Assembly: GCA_025359785.1 (NCBI GenBank)
Contig: JANYET010000074.1
Location: forward strand, 124,001 to 188,000
From: Alphaproteobacteria bacterium
GTDB taxonomy: Bacteria > Pseudomonadota > Alphaproteobacteria > Caulobacterales > Caulobacteraceae
Reading direction: 5' to 3'
Length of the DNA stretch: 64,000 bases
Part shown: piece by piece, positions 33,840 to 42,890 of the stretch
Layout of the letters: each line of letters opens with the position of its first letter
How positions within the stretch are numbered: position 1 is the first letter of the stretch
Made by a program: the position numbers and the translations under genes
Notes under the pieces: model-generated
The model's database searches: none
What the model was told of the DNA's origin: nothing
Seen by the model: only the letters and a program-made list of their open reading frames with translations

Positions 33840-34210
33840 TCCTCAAGGACGCCCTGCTCTGCGGCGGATTTTCGCTGGCGCTGCCGGTCGGCCAGACGCT
33901 GTTCAAGTTCGCCGCGGTGAACAATGCGAAGCTGCAGGGGCCGCTGCTGGTGAAGCTGATCACCAACGTCCCGCTGCTGGGCGCGTTCGCCTGGTATGGC
34001 CTGACCGCGCTCTTCTGGTTCTACATCCTGACGCGGGTGCCGCTGTCGACGGCCTACGCGTTTTCCATCGTGGGCTCGGGCCTGGTGCCGCTGGTGGCCT
34101 GGTGGGTGTTCAAGGAGCCGCTCGATTGGCGATTCCTGGTCGGCTACCTGATGATGCTGGGCGGGTTCGCGGTGATCATGCAGGGCCAGCAGGCGCTCTC
34201 GCGCGGTTAG
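33836..34210 (+). CDS. Small four-helix membrane protein (ArnE/ArnF or EamA-like)
   Basis: A protein of 124 residues starting at GTG 33836 and consisting of four transmembrane helices: ALLCGGFSLALPVGQTLFKF, LLGAFAWYGLTALFWFYILT, LSTAYAFSIVGSGLVPLVAW, and FLVGYLMMLGGFAVIMQG. PLSTAYAFSIVGSGLVPL with FKEPL resembles the drug/metabolite transporter half-unit found in ArnE/ArnF flippase subunits. With the coupled GT2 enzyme upstream it may flip a polyprenyl-phosphate-linked sugar; that is inference from context. Confidence 0.75.
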   Translation: MILKDALLCGGFSLALPVGQTLFKFAAVNNAKLQGPLLVKLITNVPLLGAFAWYGLTALFWFYILTRVPLSTAYAFSIVGSGLVPLVAWWVFKEPLDWRFLVGYLMMLGGFAVIMQGQQALSRG

Positions 34211-34219
34211 CCTCAACCG

Positions 34220-35071
34220 TCAGAACGCGTCGAAGTCCAGGAAGCTGAACAGGATTCTCTGGGGGTCGAGCCGGTCGCCGGGCGCCGCGTGGTTCAACCA
34301 GATCATCCGCAGCGGCGAGGGCCGCAGGCGCTCCGGGATGGTCAGGGCGAGGGTGCGCCGCGCCGTTCCCGTCGGCGTCAGGCCGAGCACGACCGCCGGT
34401 CCAGCACCGCCGACGCTCGCCATCGCGCTCAGCCCGGCGCGGGGGATCACGGCGCGGGCTCGGATCAGCGGGGTTGTCGAGGCGCCTTCGACGATCAGGC
34501 TGTCGGCAGTCTCGCCGGCGATGCGCAACGGATTGGCCGGATTCCGACACCGCCACGCCAGGGTCTCGTCGGTCCAGACATGGGCGAAGTCGGCGGCGGC
34601 CAACGCCGCGCCGGCGTCGAGGCGCTGGGGCAGCAGCTCCACATGGGCGCCCAGGCCCGCGACGTTCTGGAAGCCCAGCCTGGTGCGGTAGGCCCGCTCT
34701 GTCTGCTGGTTGGCGACGCCCACGACGCCCGAATGGCCGCGCTCGGCGGACATCGCCACCACCCGGCGCACCAGCTCCAGGAACAGGCCGCGGCCGCGAT
34801 AGTCCGGGTGGGTGGCGACGTTCATGATCAGGGTGACCGTCACCGGCTCGCCCCGCAGGCGCACCGTCTGCGGGATGCCCATCAGGTGGCCGATCAGCCG
34901 CTCGCCGTCGTCGATGTTGCAGCCCAGCGGCGGGCCGGCCGGATTGTCGTAGTACTGCCACCGCAGGAAATCGGGGCTGAACTTGTGGGCGCCGGGAAAG
35001 CCTAGACCCATCAGGGCCACGGTGCGGTCGAGGTCGGCGGGCTCGGCGGCCCGGAAGACCAGGTCGCTCAT
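34220..35071 (-). CDS. GNAT-family acetyltransferase
   Basis: A 283-residue N-acyltransferase-like protein. The N-terminal 150 residues are GNAT: FRAAEPADLDRTVALMGLGF, VTLIMNVATHPDYRGRGLFL (motif A, coenzyme A binding), SGVVGVANQQTERAYRTRLG (motif B). The C-terminal half is uncharacterised. The ATG at 35071 overlaps the stop of the PIG-L deacetylase gene, so the two are coupled. A deacetylase/acyltransferase pair could replace an N-acetyl group of a sugar with another acyl group; this is inference. Confidence 0.82.
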   Translation of the reverse strand: MSDLVFRAAEPADLDRTVALMGLGFPGAHKFSPDFLRWQYYDNPAGPPLGCNIDDGERLIGHLMGIPQTVRLRGEPVTVTLIMNVATHPDYRGRGLFLELVRRVVAMSAERGHSGVVGVANQQTERAYRTRLGFQNVAGLGAHVELLPQRLDAGAALAAADFAHVWTDETLAWRCRNPANPLRIAGETADSLIVEGASTTPLIRARAVIPRAGLSAMASVGGAGPAVVLGLTPTGTARRTLALTIPERLRPSPLRMIWLNHAAPGDRLDPQRILFSFLDFDAF

Positions 35072-35856
35072 GATTTTGTCCCAGGAGGTCCCCACGGCGC
35101 CTTGCCGTCGGCGGCCAGGCTGTCGACCGCTGTGCGGACCACCGCGTAGGGCGTCTTGAACATCCGCTCGTAGAGCAGGCCGCCGGCGTGCGGCGGCTCG
35201 CCGATCCGCCGAGGTTCCAGGGACTGCCATCGGAATCGGCCGCTGCGGGCGAAGGTGAGCGCCATGCCGGGCAGCAGGCCAGCCCACGCCTTCAACTGCG
35301 AAGGGAAGGCGCCCACCGCGGCCAGCCAGCTCAGCCACTCGCGTCCGGGCAGGCGAAGCTCATGCGCCGGCCCGTTCTCGGCCAGCGGCGTACAGGCCCG
35401 GTAGAAGATCCAGGGCAGGTCCTTGCCCTGGTAAAGACAGATCTGATCGATGGCAGCCGCGCCCCGCTCGGCCGCCAGCTTTACGCCCATGGCCGAACAG
35501 ATGTCGTGGTCGGGGTGGCCGCCTTCCCAGGCCGGCACCACCACGCGCTCGATGGGGCCAGGGACGGCAGACCGGACCGCGGCCTTGAGGGCTTCGTAGG
35601 CGGGGCCGACATGGCGGTGCAGCTCGCCGTCCCACCAGCCGGTCCCGGCGCCCAGGTGGATCTGCGAGGTTGCGGGTACGCCCTCGGCGGCCAGGAACGC
35701 GACGGTCTCGCGATGACGCCGCGCGCCCATCTTCGGGTTCCGGTAGTCGACCACGTGGACAAACAGGTGCTGGCGGCCCTGCGCCACCGCCCGGCGGATC
35801 AGCGGCAGGGCGCAGTATTCGTCGTCGAAGTGGGCGAGGACGTAGACGACGGTCAT
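35068..35856 (-). CDS. PIG-L family deacetylase
   Basis: Zinc-dependent N-acetylglucosamine-type deacetylase of about 262 residues. The N-terminus MTVVYVLAHFDDEYCALPLI has the family AHxDDE zinc/catalytic motif, and GGHPDHDICSAMGVKLAAER has the second HPDH zinc motif. The ATG at 35856 is chosen because it opens the core fold; the frame continues to 35940 without similarity to family starts. It acts on amino sugars in other systems (GPI, mycothiol, bacillithiol and polysaccharides). It is transcriptionally coupled to the GNAT gene. Confidence 0.9.
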   Translation of the reverse strand: MTVVYVLAHFDDEYCALPLIRRAVAQGRQHLFVHVVDYRNPKMGARRHRETVAFLAAEGVPATSQIHLGAGTGWWDGELHRHVGPAYEALKAAVRSAVPGPIERVVVPAWEGGHPDHDICSAMGVKLAAERGAAAIDQICLYQGKDLPWIFYRACTPLAENGPAHELRLPGREWLSWLAAVGAFPSQLKAWAGLLPGMALTFARSGRFRWQSLEPRRIGEPPHAGGLLYERMFKTPYAVVRTAVDSLAADGKAPWGPPGTKS

Positions 35857-35972
35857 GTCAGGGTACTCACCACGATTGCTCCGCCGCGCCAAGGCGTGCG
35901 CAGATTTGCGCTTCTCTTCGCCGCCAGCGCACCGTACCAAACCCGTTCTGAATCTGAGGTTTTGGCGGGCGG

Positions 35973-37361
35973 ATGACCGGGTTTCGGCTGCAGATCGATC
36001 CGCGCGCGGCGTTCCGGGCGGTGCTGGCGGCGGGCTTGCTGGTCATGCTGGGCGCGAACCTGCCCGGCCACCTGTCCTACGACTCGGTGGCCCAGCTCTA
36101 CGAGGGCCATTTCCATCTGCGCGAAACCTGGGGCCCGGCGCTCTACGCCTGGATTTTGGGCCTGTTCGATGCCGTGATCCCGGGGACGGCGCTCTATGTG
36201 ACGGTGAGCGGCCTGGTGCTGTTCGCAAGCCTGGCCTCGTTCTCGGACCTGCGGCCCCGCACCAGCTGGTGGGCGGTTCCCGTTGCGGCGCTGGTCGTTC
36301 TGACGCCACAGCTGCTCGTCTATCAAGCGATCGTCTGGAAGGACATCTGCTTCGCTAACACCGCCATCGCGGGTCTGGTCTGCCTGGCCCACGCGGTCCG
36401 GGTCTGGCCGAATCTGGTGCGACGCTGGTTTTTCCTGGCCGCGGCCCTGGTGCTGTTGGCGGTGGCCAGCCAGGTCCGCCAGAACGGCATCATCGCCGCC
36501 TTCTTCGGCGCCATCGCGCTGGGCTGGCTGGCCAGCGGCGGGCGCTGGCGGCGGGGCCTGACCTGGGGGATCGGATCGCTGATCGCCGTGGGGCTCGCCG
36601 GGCAGTTGCTGACCGTGGTCTCGATCCCCGCCAAGGCGCCGCCGGATCCGGGCGTGAAGACCGGCCTGGGCATCGTCCAGAACTACGACCTGATGGGCGC
36701 GATCACCTTCGACCCGACCTACAGGCTCTCGATCATGGCCAAGGCCGACCCGGTCGACACGGCGCTGATCCAGGAGCGCGCGCACCTGGTCTATTCCGGC
36801 CGGCGGGTGGACTACATCGACCGCGACAAGGCGCTGACCGACGCCGAGTGGAACGTGCCCGCCGAGGCCACCAACCGCCAGTGGTTCGACCTGATCGTGC
36901 ATCACCCGCTGCTCTACCTGCGGGTCCGCTGGGAGGCGTTCCGTTGGGTTTTCGCCCCGCCGGTGGTGGACTGGTGCCTGCCGATCTACGTGGGCGTCGA
37001 TGCGCCGGCCGAGAAGATGGCGCCGCTGAACCTCACCCGCCGCTACGGGCATGCCGACATCCAGCTCGCCAACTATTCGAGCTGGTTCCTCGATACGCCG
37101 GTCCTCAGCCACGTGTTCTACGCGGCGCTGTCGCTGCTGCTGTCGGGCGTCTTCCTCTGGCGGCGGCAGCCGGCGGACATCGTGATGGTCGCCCTGCAGC
37201 TCTCCGGCGTCGCCTTCGCCGCGAGCTTCTTCATCATCTCGATCGCCTGCGACTACCGGTATCTCTATTTCACCGATGTGGCCGCCATGGCCGGGCTGAT
37301 CTACGCGGCGGTCGATCCGCCCATGCCCTGGCGAAAGCCGGCGAATGGCGTGTCTAGCTGA
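35973..37361 (+). CDS. Polytopic membrane protein, paralogue A
   Basis: A 462-residue membrane protein with about ten or more hydrophobic helices. Visible: AFRAVLAAGLLVMLGANLPG, HLSYDSVAQLYEGHFHLRET, VVLTPQLLVYQAIVWKDICF, and near the end SIACDYRYLYFTDVAAMAGL. A large extracytoplasmic loop (residues about 220-370) contains EHYD-like QNYDLMGAI. It is homologous along the whole length to 38250-39653. The architecture resembles large GT-C-type or O-antigen-modifying membrane enzymes, but I cannot place it in a named family. Divergent from the deacetylase gene. Confidence 0.8.
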   Translation: MTGFRLQIDPRAAFRAVLAAGLLVMLGANLPGHLSYDSVAQLYEGHFHLRETWGPALYAWILGLFDAVIPGTALYVTVSGLVLFASLASFSDLRPRTSWWAVPVAALVVLTPQLLVYQAIVWKDICFANTAIAGLVCLAHAVRVWPNLVRRWFFLAAALVLLAVASQVRQNGIIAAFFGAIALGWLASGGRWRRGLTWGIGSLIAVGLAGQLLTVVSIPAKAPPDPGVKTGLGIVQNYDLMGAITFDPTYRLSIMAKADPVDTALIQERAHLVYSGRRVDYIDRDKALTDAEWNVPAEATNRQWFDLIVHHPLLYLRVRWEAFRWVFAPPVVDWCLPIYVGVDAPAEKMAPLNLTRRYGHADIQLANYSSWFLDTPVLSHVFYAALSLLLSGVFLWRRQPADIVMVALQLSGVAFAASFFIISIACDYRYLYFTDVAAMAGLIYAAVDPPMPWRKPANGVSS

Positions 37362-38109
37362 AGCGGGCTTCCCACGCGGCGGCGACGTCGAGCCTGGGGC
37401 TCTTGGCGGCGATGAAGCGGTAGAGCGACAGCTGGCGGCCGAGGCCGAAGCTCTTGATCTCGACGTCCTCGAACAGCGCCTTCACCAGGGCTTCGATCTC
37501 GGCGGCGGTGTTGACATGCTCGTGGCGCATCATGTCGCCGTAGTCGAGGCCGTGGCGCAGCCGGAACTCCAGTCCTGTCGTGGCCATCCAGCCCACCGTC
37601 CAGAGGAAGCCGCCTTCGCTGGGGATCGCGGCCCGCAGGCCGCCGCCGGGCGCGAGCAGCCGCGCGGCGCGGGCCAGCACCAGGGGCAGGTCGCAGATGT
37701 GCTCCAGCGAGGCGACGCTGGTGATCCGCTCGTAGACCTTGCCCTTCGGCACATCGGCCATGTCGGCGTAGGTGTCGCGCACGCCACCAACCAGGGGTGA
37801 GTCGCGGTAAAGCGCCTCGAAGGGCTCGACGATATCGTAGGCGCCACCGGCCGGCTCGTAGGCCAGCTGGTTCAGGGTGCCCGCGCCCAGCTCCAGGGTC
37901 GCGCCGGCCGCCCGGGCGTTCTTCACGTCGGCCGCCACCTGATGGTGCAGCCAGGTCTCCATGCGCTGCGACAGCGAGGCCGCCGTCGTCTCGCCGCCAC
38001 GGTTCTCGATATATTGCTGGGTGTAGATCGCCTCGAGCTTGGGCGGCAGTGGCGGTCGGGTCTTGGGGAATCGGGCGAGCAGGGCCGCAAGATCGTGCGC
38101 GCCGCCCAT
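37354..38109 (-). CDS. SAM-dependent methyltransferase
   Basis: A 251-residue class I methyltransferase. Motif I is GATLELGAGTLNQLAYEP; RITSVASLEHICDLPLVLAR and AARLLAPGGGLRAAIPSEGG are motifs IV-VI. The C-terminal LFEDVEIKSFGLGRQLSLYR is common in sugar or lipid methyltransferases of polysaccharide loci. It lies between, and is antisense-oriented to, the two paralogous membrane proteins, overlapping the end of the first by eight bases. Confidence 0.85.
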   Translation of the reverse strand: MGGAHDLAALLARFPKTRPPLPPKLEAIYTQQYIENRGGETTAASLSQRMETWLHHQVAADVKNARAAGATLELGAGTLNQLAYEPAGGAYDIVEPFEALYRDSPLVGGVRDTYADMADVPKGKVYERITSVASLEHICDLPLVLARAARLLAPGGGLRAAIPSEGGFLWTVGWMATTGLEFRLRHGLDYGDMMRHEHVNTAAEIEALVKALFEDVEIKSFGLGRQLSLYRFIAAKSPRLDVAAAWEARFS

Positions 38110-38249
38110 CCTCGATGCTCCTCCCCGTCCGCTTACGTCCGACCCAGTCTTAGCAAGCCCGCGCGGCGCGTCACCAACCTTTTGCCGCTTCCCATCGCGT
38201 GGGCGGCCTTTTACCTACTGAGCCAGGCGAGACGGCGAAGGAGCGGCGG

Positions 38250-39653
38250 TTGGGCGAGGCGGTTCAGCGGAACGGCGCGGGCAGGGTAGACGGGGGCAGG
38301 GCGGGCGGGGCCAAGACGGGCGCGGCGTTCCGGATCGTCATGGCCGCGGGCCTGCTGCTGACGCTGGCGGTGAATCTGCCCGGTCAGATGACCTTTGATT
38401 CTGTGGTTTCGCTCACCGAGGCGCGCACCGGCATCCGCCAGACCTGGGCGCCGGCGATCTCGTCGGGGATCCTCCGGCCCTTCGACGGCCTGCTGGCGGG
38501 AACCGGGCTCTATGTGACCGCCTCGGCCGCGCTGCTGTTCCTCAGCCTGATGTCGTTGCCGAGGCTCAGGCCGCGGACGGCCTGGACGGCGGTGGTCGTG
38601 GGCGGGTTTCTGATCCTGACGCCGCAGCTGTTGATCTATCAGGGGATCGTCTGGCGCGACGTGCTGTTCGCCAATCTGGCCATCGCGGGCTTCGTGATGC
38701 TGGCCCATGCTTCTGAACACTGGACAGCCAGGCCGCCGGTCCTGCCGCTGGCGGGCGCGCTGGTCTGCCTGGCGCTGGCGGCGATCGTCCGGCAGAACGG
38801 GCTGATCCTGGTGGCGATGGCGGCCGTGGCGCTGGGCTGGACCGTGCGGGCCGGCGGCTGGCGGCGTAGCCTCGCCTGGGGCCTGGGCGGCTTCATCGCG
38901 GCGGTCCTGCTGGCCGCGGGATTCAATCAGCTGGCCCTGCCGTCGGAGATCCCGGAGGCCCTGCGCAAGGACGTCGGCTTCCGGATCCTGGAGCACTACG
39001 ACATCGTCGGCGCGCAGGCGCATCATCCGACCCTGAAGCTGAAGGAGATCGCCAAGGCCGATCCGGAGGCCGCCGCCTATCTCCAGGCGCATTCGGCGCA
39101 GATCTATTCGCCCAGTCGCATCGACACCCTCGACAACGACCCTGTGCTGGGCCGCTCGCTGTGGAAGACCCCCGCGACCGCGATCAGCGCTCAGTGGCGC
39201 CACATCGTCATCCACACCCCCGCCGCTTACCTGTTGCAGCGGGCCGACGTCTTTCGCTGGACCTTCCTGACGCCGAACCTGGAGATGTGCCTGCCGGTGG
39301 CCGCCGGCGTCAGTGGCGCGCCGGGCATGCTGAAGGATCTGGGCCTGACCGGCGGCGTCGATCGCCAGGCGCAGGGGGTCGTCGAGTACGCGCAGCATTT
39401 CTACCGGACGCCGGTCTATTCGCACCTGTTCTGGGCGGTCGCAGCGCTGGGCGTCATCGGCCTGTTGATCCGCCGGCGCGATCCGGCGGACTGGGTGTTC
39501 ATCGCCCTGATGACCGGCGCGCTCGGGTTCGCGGCCAGCTTCGCGGTGATCTCGGTGGCCTGCGACTACCGCTACCTCTACCTGCTCGACCTCGCGGCCA
39601 TGGTGGGGCTGATCTATACGGCGCTGGACCCGCCGCGACCGCGCCGCGCCTAG
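38250..39653 (+). CDS. Polytopic membrane protein, paralogue B
   Basis: About 467 residues from TTG 38250, which has AAGGAG at the correct distance (38238-38243); this start makes its length match paralogue A (462). Shared with A: AFRIVMAAGLLLTLAVNLPG, TFDSVVSLTEARTGIRQTWA, LILTPQLLIYQGIVWRDVLF, and SVACDYRYLYLLDLAAMVGL. The same ordered set of helices and a large loop with the EHYDIVGAQ element are present. Probably arose by duplication around the intervening methyltransferase gene. Function unknown, likely an inner-membrane glycan-modifying enzyme. Confidence 0.8.
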   Translation: MGEAVQRNGAGRVDGGRAGGAKTGAAFRIVMAAGLLLTLAVNLPGQMTFDSVVSLTEARTGIRQTWAPAISSGILRPFDGLLAGTGLYVTASAALLFLSLMSLPRLRPRTAWTAVVVGGFLILTPQLLIYQGIVWRDVLFANLAIAGFVMLAHASEHWTARPPVLPLAGALVCLALAAIVRQNGLILVAMAAVALGWTVRAGGWRRSLAWGLGGFIAAVLLAAGFNQLALPSEIPEALRKDVGFRILEHYDIVGAQAHHPTLKLKEIAKADPEAAAYLQAHSAQIYSPSRIDTLDNDPVLGRSLWKTPATAISAQWRHIVIHTPAAYLLQRADVFRWTFLTPNLEMCLPVAAGVSGAPGMLKDLGLTGGVDRQAQGVVEYAQHFYRTPVYSHLFWAVAALGVIGLLIRRRDPADWVFIALMTGALGFAASFAVISVACDYRYLYLLDLAAMVGLIYTALDPPRPRRA

Positions 39654-40780
39654 GCCTGGCCGATGGCCTCCAGCCGCGCCAGGTAGCGGCGCCCGAGCGC
39701 CTCGGTGGAATAGTGCTCGGCCATGAACGCCTTGGCGCGGGCGCCCAGGGCGCGGGCCTCGGCGGGGTGGTCCAGCAGTTGCTCCATCAGCCGGGAGGCA
39801 TGCTCCGGCGAGGCGTCCGCCCACACCTGGCCCTCGCCGTGCGGGTAGGCGCCGGGCTCGACCGGTATCAGCTCGTAGTCGACCAGCAGTCCGGTTCCCG
39901 GCGACATGAAGTCGAGGTTGCCGGAATAGCCGGTGGCGATGGCTGGCCGGCCCATCGCCATGGCCTCGGCCATGCCGCGCCCGAAGCCTTCCGATCGGTG
40001 CAGGGAGACGAAGACGTCGGCCACCCGGACAAGGTTCTTGATCTCGTTGTCGCTGAGGTCGCCGTAGATCGCCTGGGCGCGCGGCCCCAACGCGGCGAGG
40101 CGGTCTTCCAGCGCGACCTGCGCTGCTTGCGCCTCGTGGCCGCCGCGAGACTTGATCACGCAGTGCAGGTCGGCGTCCGGCCGGCGCGCGGCCAGGCGCT
40201 CGAAGGCCTCCAGCACCGCGTCGGGGTTCTTGCGGTCGGCGAAGGAGGCGAAGTCGAAGAAGAAGACGGCAACGAAAGCCTCCTCCGGGATACCGAAATA
40301 GCGGCGGCCGAGGAAGGACGAGAGCCGCAGGTCTACCGGCAGCGGCATGCGGTGGACGGGTTTCGAGACCGCGTCCTGCAAGGCTTGCCGCACAAAGGCC
40401 GAGGGCGCCCAGATCTCGTCGAACCGGTTGAGCACCTTGGCCCAGGCCTCGGGATACCGGGCGAGCTCCCAGGCGGGATAGGCGATATTGTAGCCGCGCG
40501 AAAACGCCGCCTGGCCGACCTTGTCGATAACGCGCTCCGCTTCGTCGCCGTTGACGCCGAACAGGTTCACGCCCTCGCCCAGCGTCGAGACCAGATGCGG
40601 GGCGAAGTCGCGTTCCAGGTCCGCATCGAAGTCGCGGTTGGCGTCGGCCACGTCCAGCAGACGCGGCGTCACGCCGACCGCCTGGAAGGCGCGGAAGGTG
40701 GAGCGCGCATGCTCGGCCATGCCGGTCGGCTGGAATGGGTAGCCGACGATGGTGATGCCCGTTTCGCTGACGGGGGTCAT
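39650..40780 (-). CDS. GT4-family glycosyltransferase
   Basis: A protein of about 376 residues from ATG 40780, which overlaps the stop of the upstream repeat protein gene. Key parts: ITIVGYPFQPTGMAEHARST, FDEIWAPSAFVRQALQDAVS, FFDFASFADRKNPDAVLEAF, IKNLVRVADVFVSLHRSEGF, EAMAMGRPAIATGYSGNLDF, and GLLVDYELIPVEPGAYPHGE. The last segment, LLVDYELIPVE, is found in a subgroup of mannosyl/rhamnosyl transferases from O-antigen loci. Related to 27616-28830. Confidence 0.9.
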   Translation of the reverse strand: MTPVSETGITIVGYPFQPTGMAEHARSTFRAFQAVGVTPRLLDVADANRDFDADLERDFAPHLVSTLGEGVNLFGVNGDEAERVIDKVGQAAFSRGYNIAYPAWELARYPEAWAKVLNRFDEIWAPSAFVRQALQDAVSKPVHRMPLPVDLRLSSFLGRRYFGIPEEAFVAVFFFDFASFADRKNPDAVLEAFERLAARRPDADLHCVIKSRGGHEAQAAQVALEDRLAALGPRAQAIYGDLSDNEIKNLVRVADVFVSLHRSEGFGRGMAEAMAMGRPAIATGYSGNLDFMSPGTGLLVDYELIPVEPGAYPHGEGQVWADASPEHASRLMEQLLDHPAEARALGARAKAFMAEHYSTEALGRRYLARLEAIGQA

Positions 40781-42873
40781 TTCGGCGGGGCCAGCAGGTC
40801 CGCGTCGGCGGCGTTGGCGACGGCTTCCAGCCAGCCGTGGCCGAAACACAGATCCGGGGCCAGGGCCGCGCCGATCTCCCAGTCGTTCCAGGCGTGAACG
40901 AACACCAGGCGGCGGTCGAGCGCGCGGCCGCGGACGGCGTCGCTGGCCGCTTCCACCCAGGCCTGCAGCGTACCGGGGCAGGCGCCCTGCCACACCGTTG
41001 GCGCGTCCTGCGAACGCGGTGTGGTGTCCTGGGTGGCGATGGCGAGCGGGAAGGCGTCGTCCGCCAACGGTGCGGCGATCCGCTCTGCGACCAGGGCCAG
41101 CGCGTCGTGGACCAGGCCGCGGAAGTCCGGATTGATCACCGGGCCTGGCGGCCCCTCGGGCGCGCGGGCCGGGGCGGTGTCGGCCAGGCGCGCGTCGAAG
41201 CCCGGAGCCGGCCTGCCACCGCGCTGCACCAGGAACAGGTCGCCGGTCTTGCGCCAGGCGGCCACGTCAGCGTCGGTCGGCAACAGCAGGACCGGCCGGC
41301 CATCAACCTTGATGGCGTGAGGCGAGGCCAGCGCCGGGATCACCCGGGCGGCCTTGGGGCCGATCCAGGCGAGGCAGAAGGGGAACGCGCTGGCGCCCGC
41401 GGCGATCGCGGCTTCAACGCTGGCGATCTCGTGGCAGAAGCCGCCCAGGCCGTAGCGTTGGGCGAGCGCGATATCGCGAGCCATCGTGGCTGGATCGGCG
41501 GGGTCGGTGAAGCCATCGGCGGGCAGGCGCGGCTGCACCTGACCGCGATAGTTGGGCAGCGCACGGGCCACGGCCAGCCAGTCTGGCGCGGTCGTGCGGC
41601 GCATCGCGATCACCCGGACGGGCTCTCGCGGCTCGGGGCTGGCGCGCGGGCGGCGGAGCGCCTCGTAAGCCGCCACGCCATAGGCCTCCGGGTCCGCATC
41701 GGTGGCGCGGCGAAGGTCGGCGAACAGCGCCTGCGCCGATATCCCGCGGCCCGAGGCGGCGCCGGCGGCGGCGCGCTCGGTGCGGTGGCGCGCCCAATGC
41801 TCCAGGCCGCTGAGCGGCGAGGTCACGGCCTCCGGATGGGCCGCGAAATAGCCCGCCTCGTCAAAGTCCGGCGCCGGCCACAGCCCTTCGAACGCGCCCT
41901 GCGTCAGGTAGTGCAGCAGCGGGTTTGCGTTGGCGAGCGGCCGGTCCCCGGCCTGTTCGCGGTAGTAGGCCGGCTGAAAATGCGGCGTCGGGCTGCGCAG
42001 GCTTCGCGCGCCGCCGGCGAGGAAGTCGATCAGGGTGTCGGAGCCCGGAAGCCCGAACCGCTGTTTGCGGTAGGCCGTGGTATCGAACAGCGGATGCGGG
42101 TCTAGGCCTTCGCCGGCCCCTGAGGTGACATAGTGCAGCAGCGGCGCGATCCCCGTCGCGCGGGCGTGCGGATAGCGCTCCAGATACCAGCCGCCGGCGA
42201 ACAGCGGATGGGGCTCCAGGCCCTCCCGCCAGCCGGTGCGCAGATAGTGCATCAGCGGGTTCTCGCCGGACGCCGCGAGGTCGACGGACTGGCCCACGTA
42301 GTGCCGCACGTCGAACAGCGGATGGGGGTTGGCGCCTTCGGCGGCGCCTTCGAACAGGAAGTGCTCAAGCGCGGTCAGGCGCCCGGCGCTCATCGCCGCC
42401 CCATGGCGCGCGCGGTAGGCTGGCGCGTCGAGCAGCGGGTGCGGACTGAGACTGTGTCCATCGCCGACGACGAGATAGTGCGCCAGCGGGGGCCAGCGGC
42501 TCCCAGCCAGCGCCGGGGCGCGGTCCAGGTACCAGCTCTGGTCGAACAGCGCGCGGGGCTGAAAGGCCGGATCGGGTCCGGCGGCGACGTAGGCCTCGAG
42601 CGTCACGGCCGGGCCGGGCGCCGAGCCGACGCCTTCGCCGAGATCGGGCTCCCACAGGCCGGACGCCCGCAGCAGCAGAATGCGCCCCGGCGTCTTGGCC
42701 CGCGCCAATAGCCGCGCGACGGCCGGCGAGAAGCGTTTCCCCGCGCGGCCGGCGTGGCGTTTGCGGTTCGCCGCCTGGAAGCGCGTCCAACGGTCTTCGG
42801 CCAGGCGCACCCGCTCGGCCTGCGCGGTGGCTCGCTCGGCGATCACGGCCGCGGAGTCGAGGGTGCGGGACAC
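40777..42873 (-). CDS. Seven-repeat protein with a GH99-like (WbsX) C-terminal domain
   Basis: A 698-residue protein. Residues 1-109 are a basic, helical lead. Residues 110-362 are seven tandem repeats of about 38 residues, each with FD-x3-Y at the start, a PLxHYLxxG core and an EGxxPHPLF end (starts at 110, 148, 187, 225, 263, 299 and 337), capped by LEHWARH. Residues 430-698 resemble the glycan-processing WbsX/GH99-like domain: ALPNYRGQVQPRLPADGF, MARDIALAQRYGLGGFCHEI, and the C-terminal HAWNDWEIGAALAPD. The segment after GFC, which in relatives reads FCYYHYWF and continues for about 20 residues, is much shortened. Its stop overlaps the ATG of the GT4 gene. Confidence 0.82.
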   Translation of the reverse strand: MSRTLDSAAVIAERATAQAERVRLAEDRWTRFQAANRKRHAGRAGKRFSPAVARLLARAKTPGRILLLRASGLWEPDLGEGVGSAPGPAVTLEAYVAAGPDPAFQPRALFDQSWYLDRAPALAGSRWPPLAHYLVVGDGHSLSPHPLLDAPAYRARHGAAMSAGRLTALEHFLFEGAAEGANPHPLFDVRHYVGQSVDLAASGENPLMHYLRTGWREGLEPHPLFAGGWYLERYPHARATGIAPLLHYVTSGAGEGLDPHPLFDTTAYRKQRFGLPGSDTLIDFLAGGARSLRSPTPHFQPAYYREQAGDRPLANANPLLHYLTQGAFEGLWPAPDFDEAGYFAAHPEAVTSPLSGLEHWARHRTERAAAGAASGRGISAQALFADLRRATDADPEAYGVAAYEALRRPRASPEPREPVRVIAMRRTTAPDWLAVARALPNYRGQVQPRLPADGFTDPADPATMARDIALAQRYGLGGFCHEIASVEAAIAAGASAFPFCLAWIGPKAARVIPALASPHAIKVDGRPVLLLPTDADVAAWRKTGDLFLVQRGGRPAPGFDARLADTAPARAPEGPPGPVINPDFRGLVHDALALVAERIAAPLADDAFPLAIATQDTTPRSQDAPTVWQGACPGTLQAWVEAASDAVRGRALDRRLVFVHAWNDWEIGAALAPDLCFGHGWLEAVANAADADLLAPPK

Positions 42874-42890
42874 CGCCGGCCAGCCCCGGG

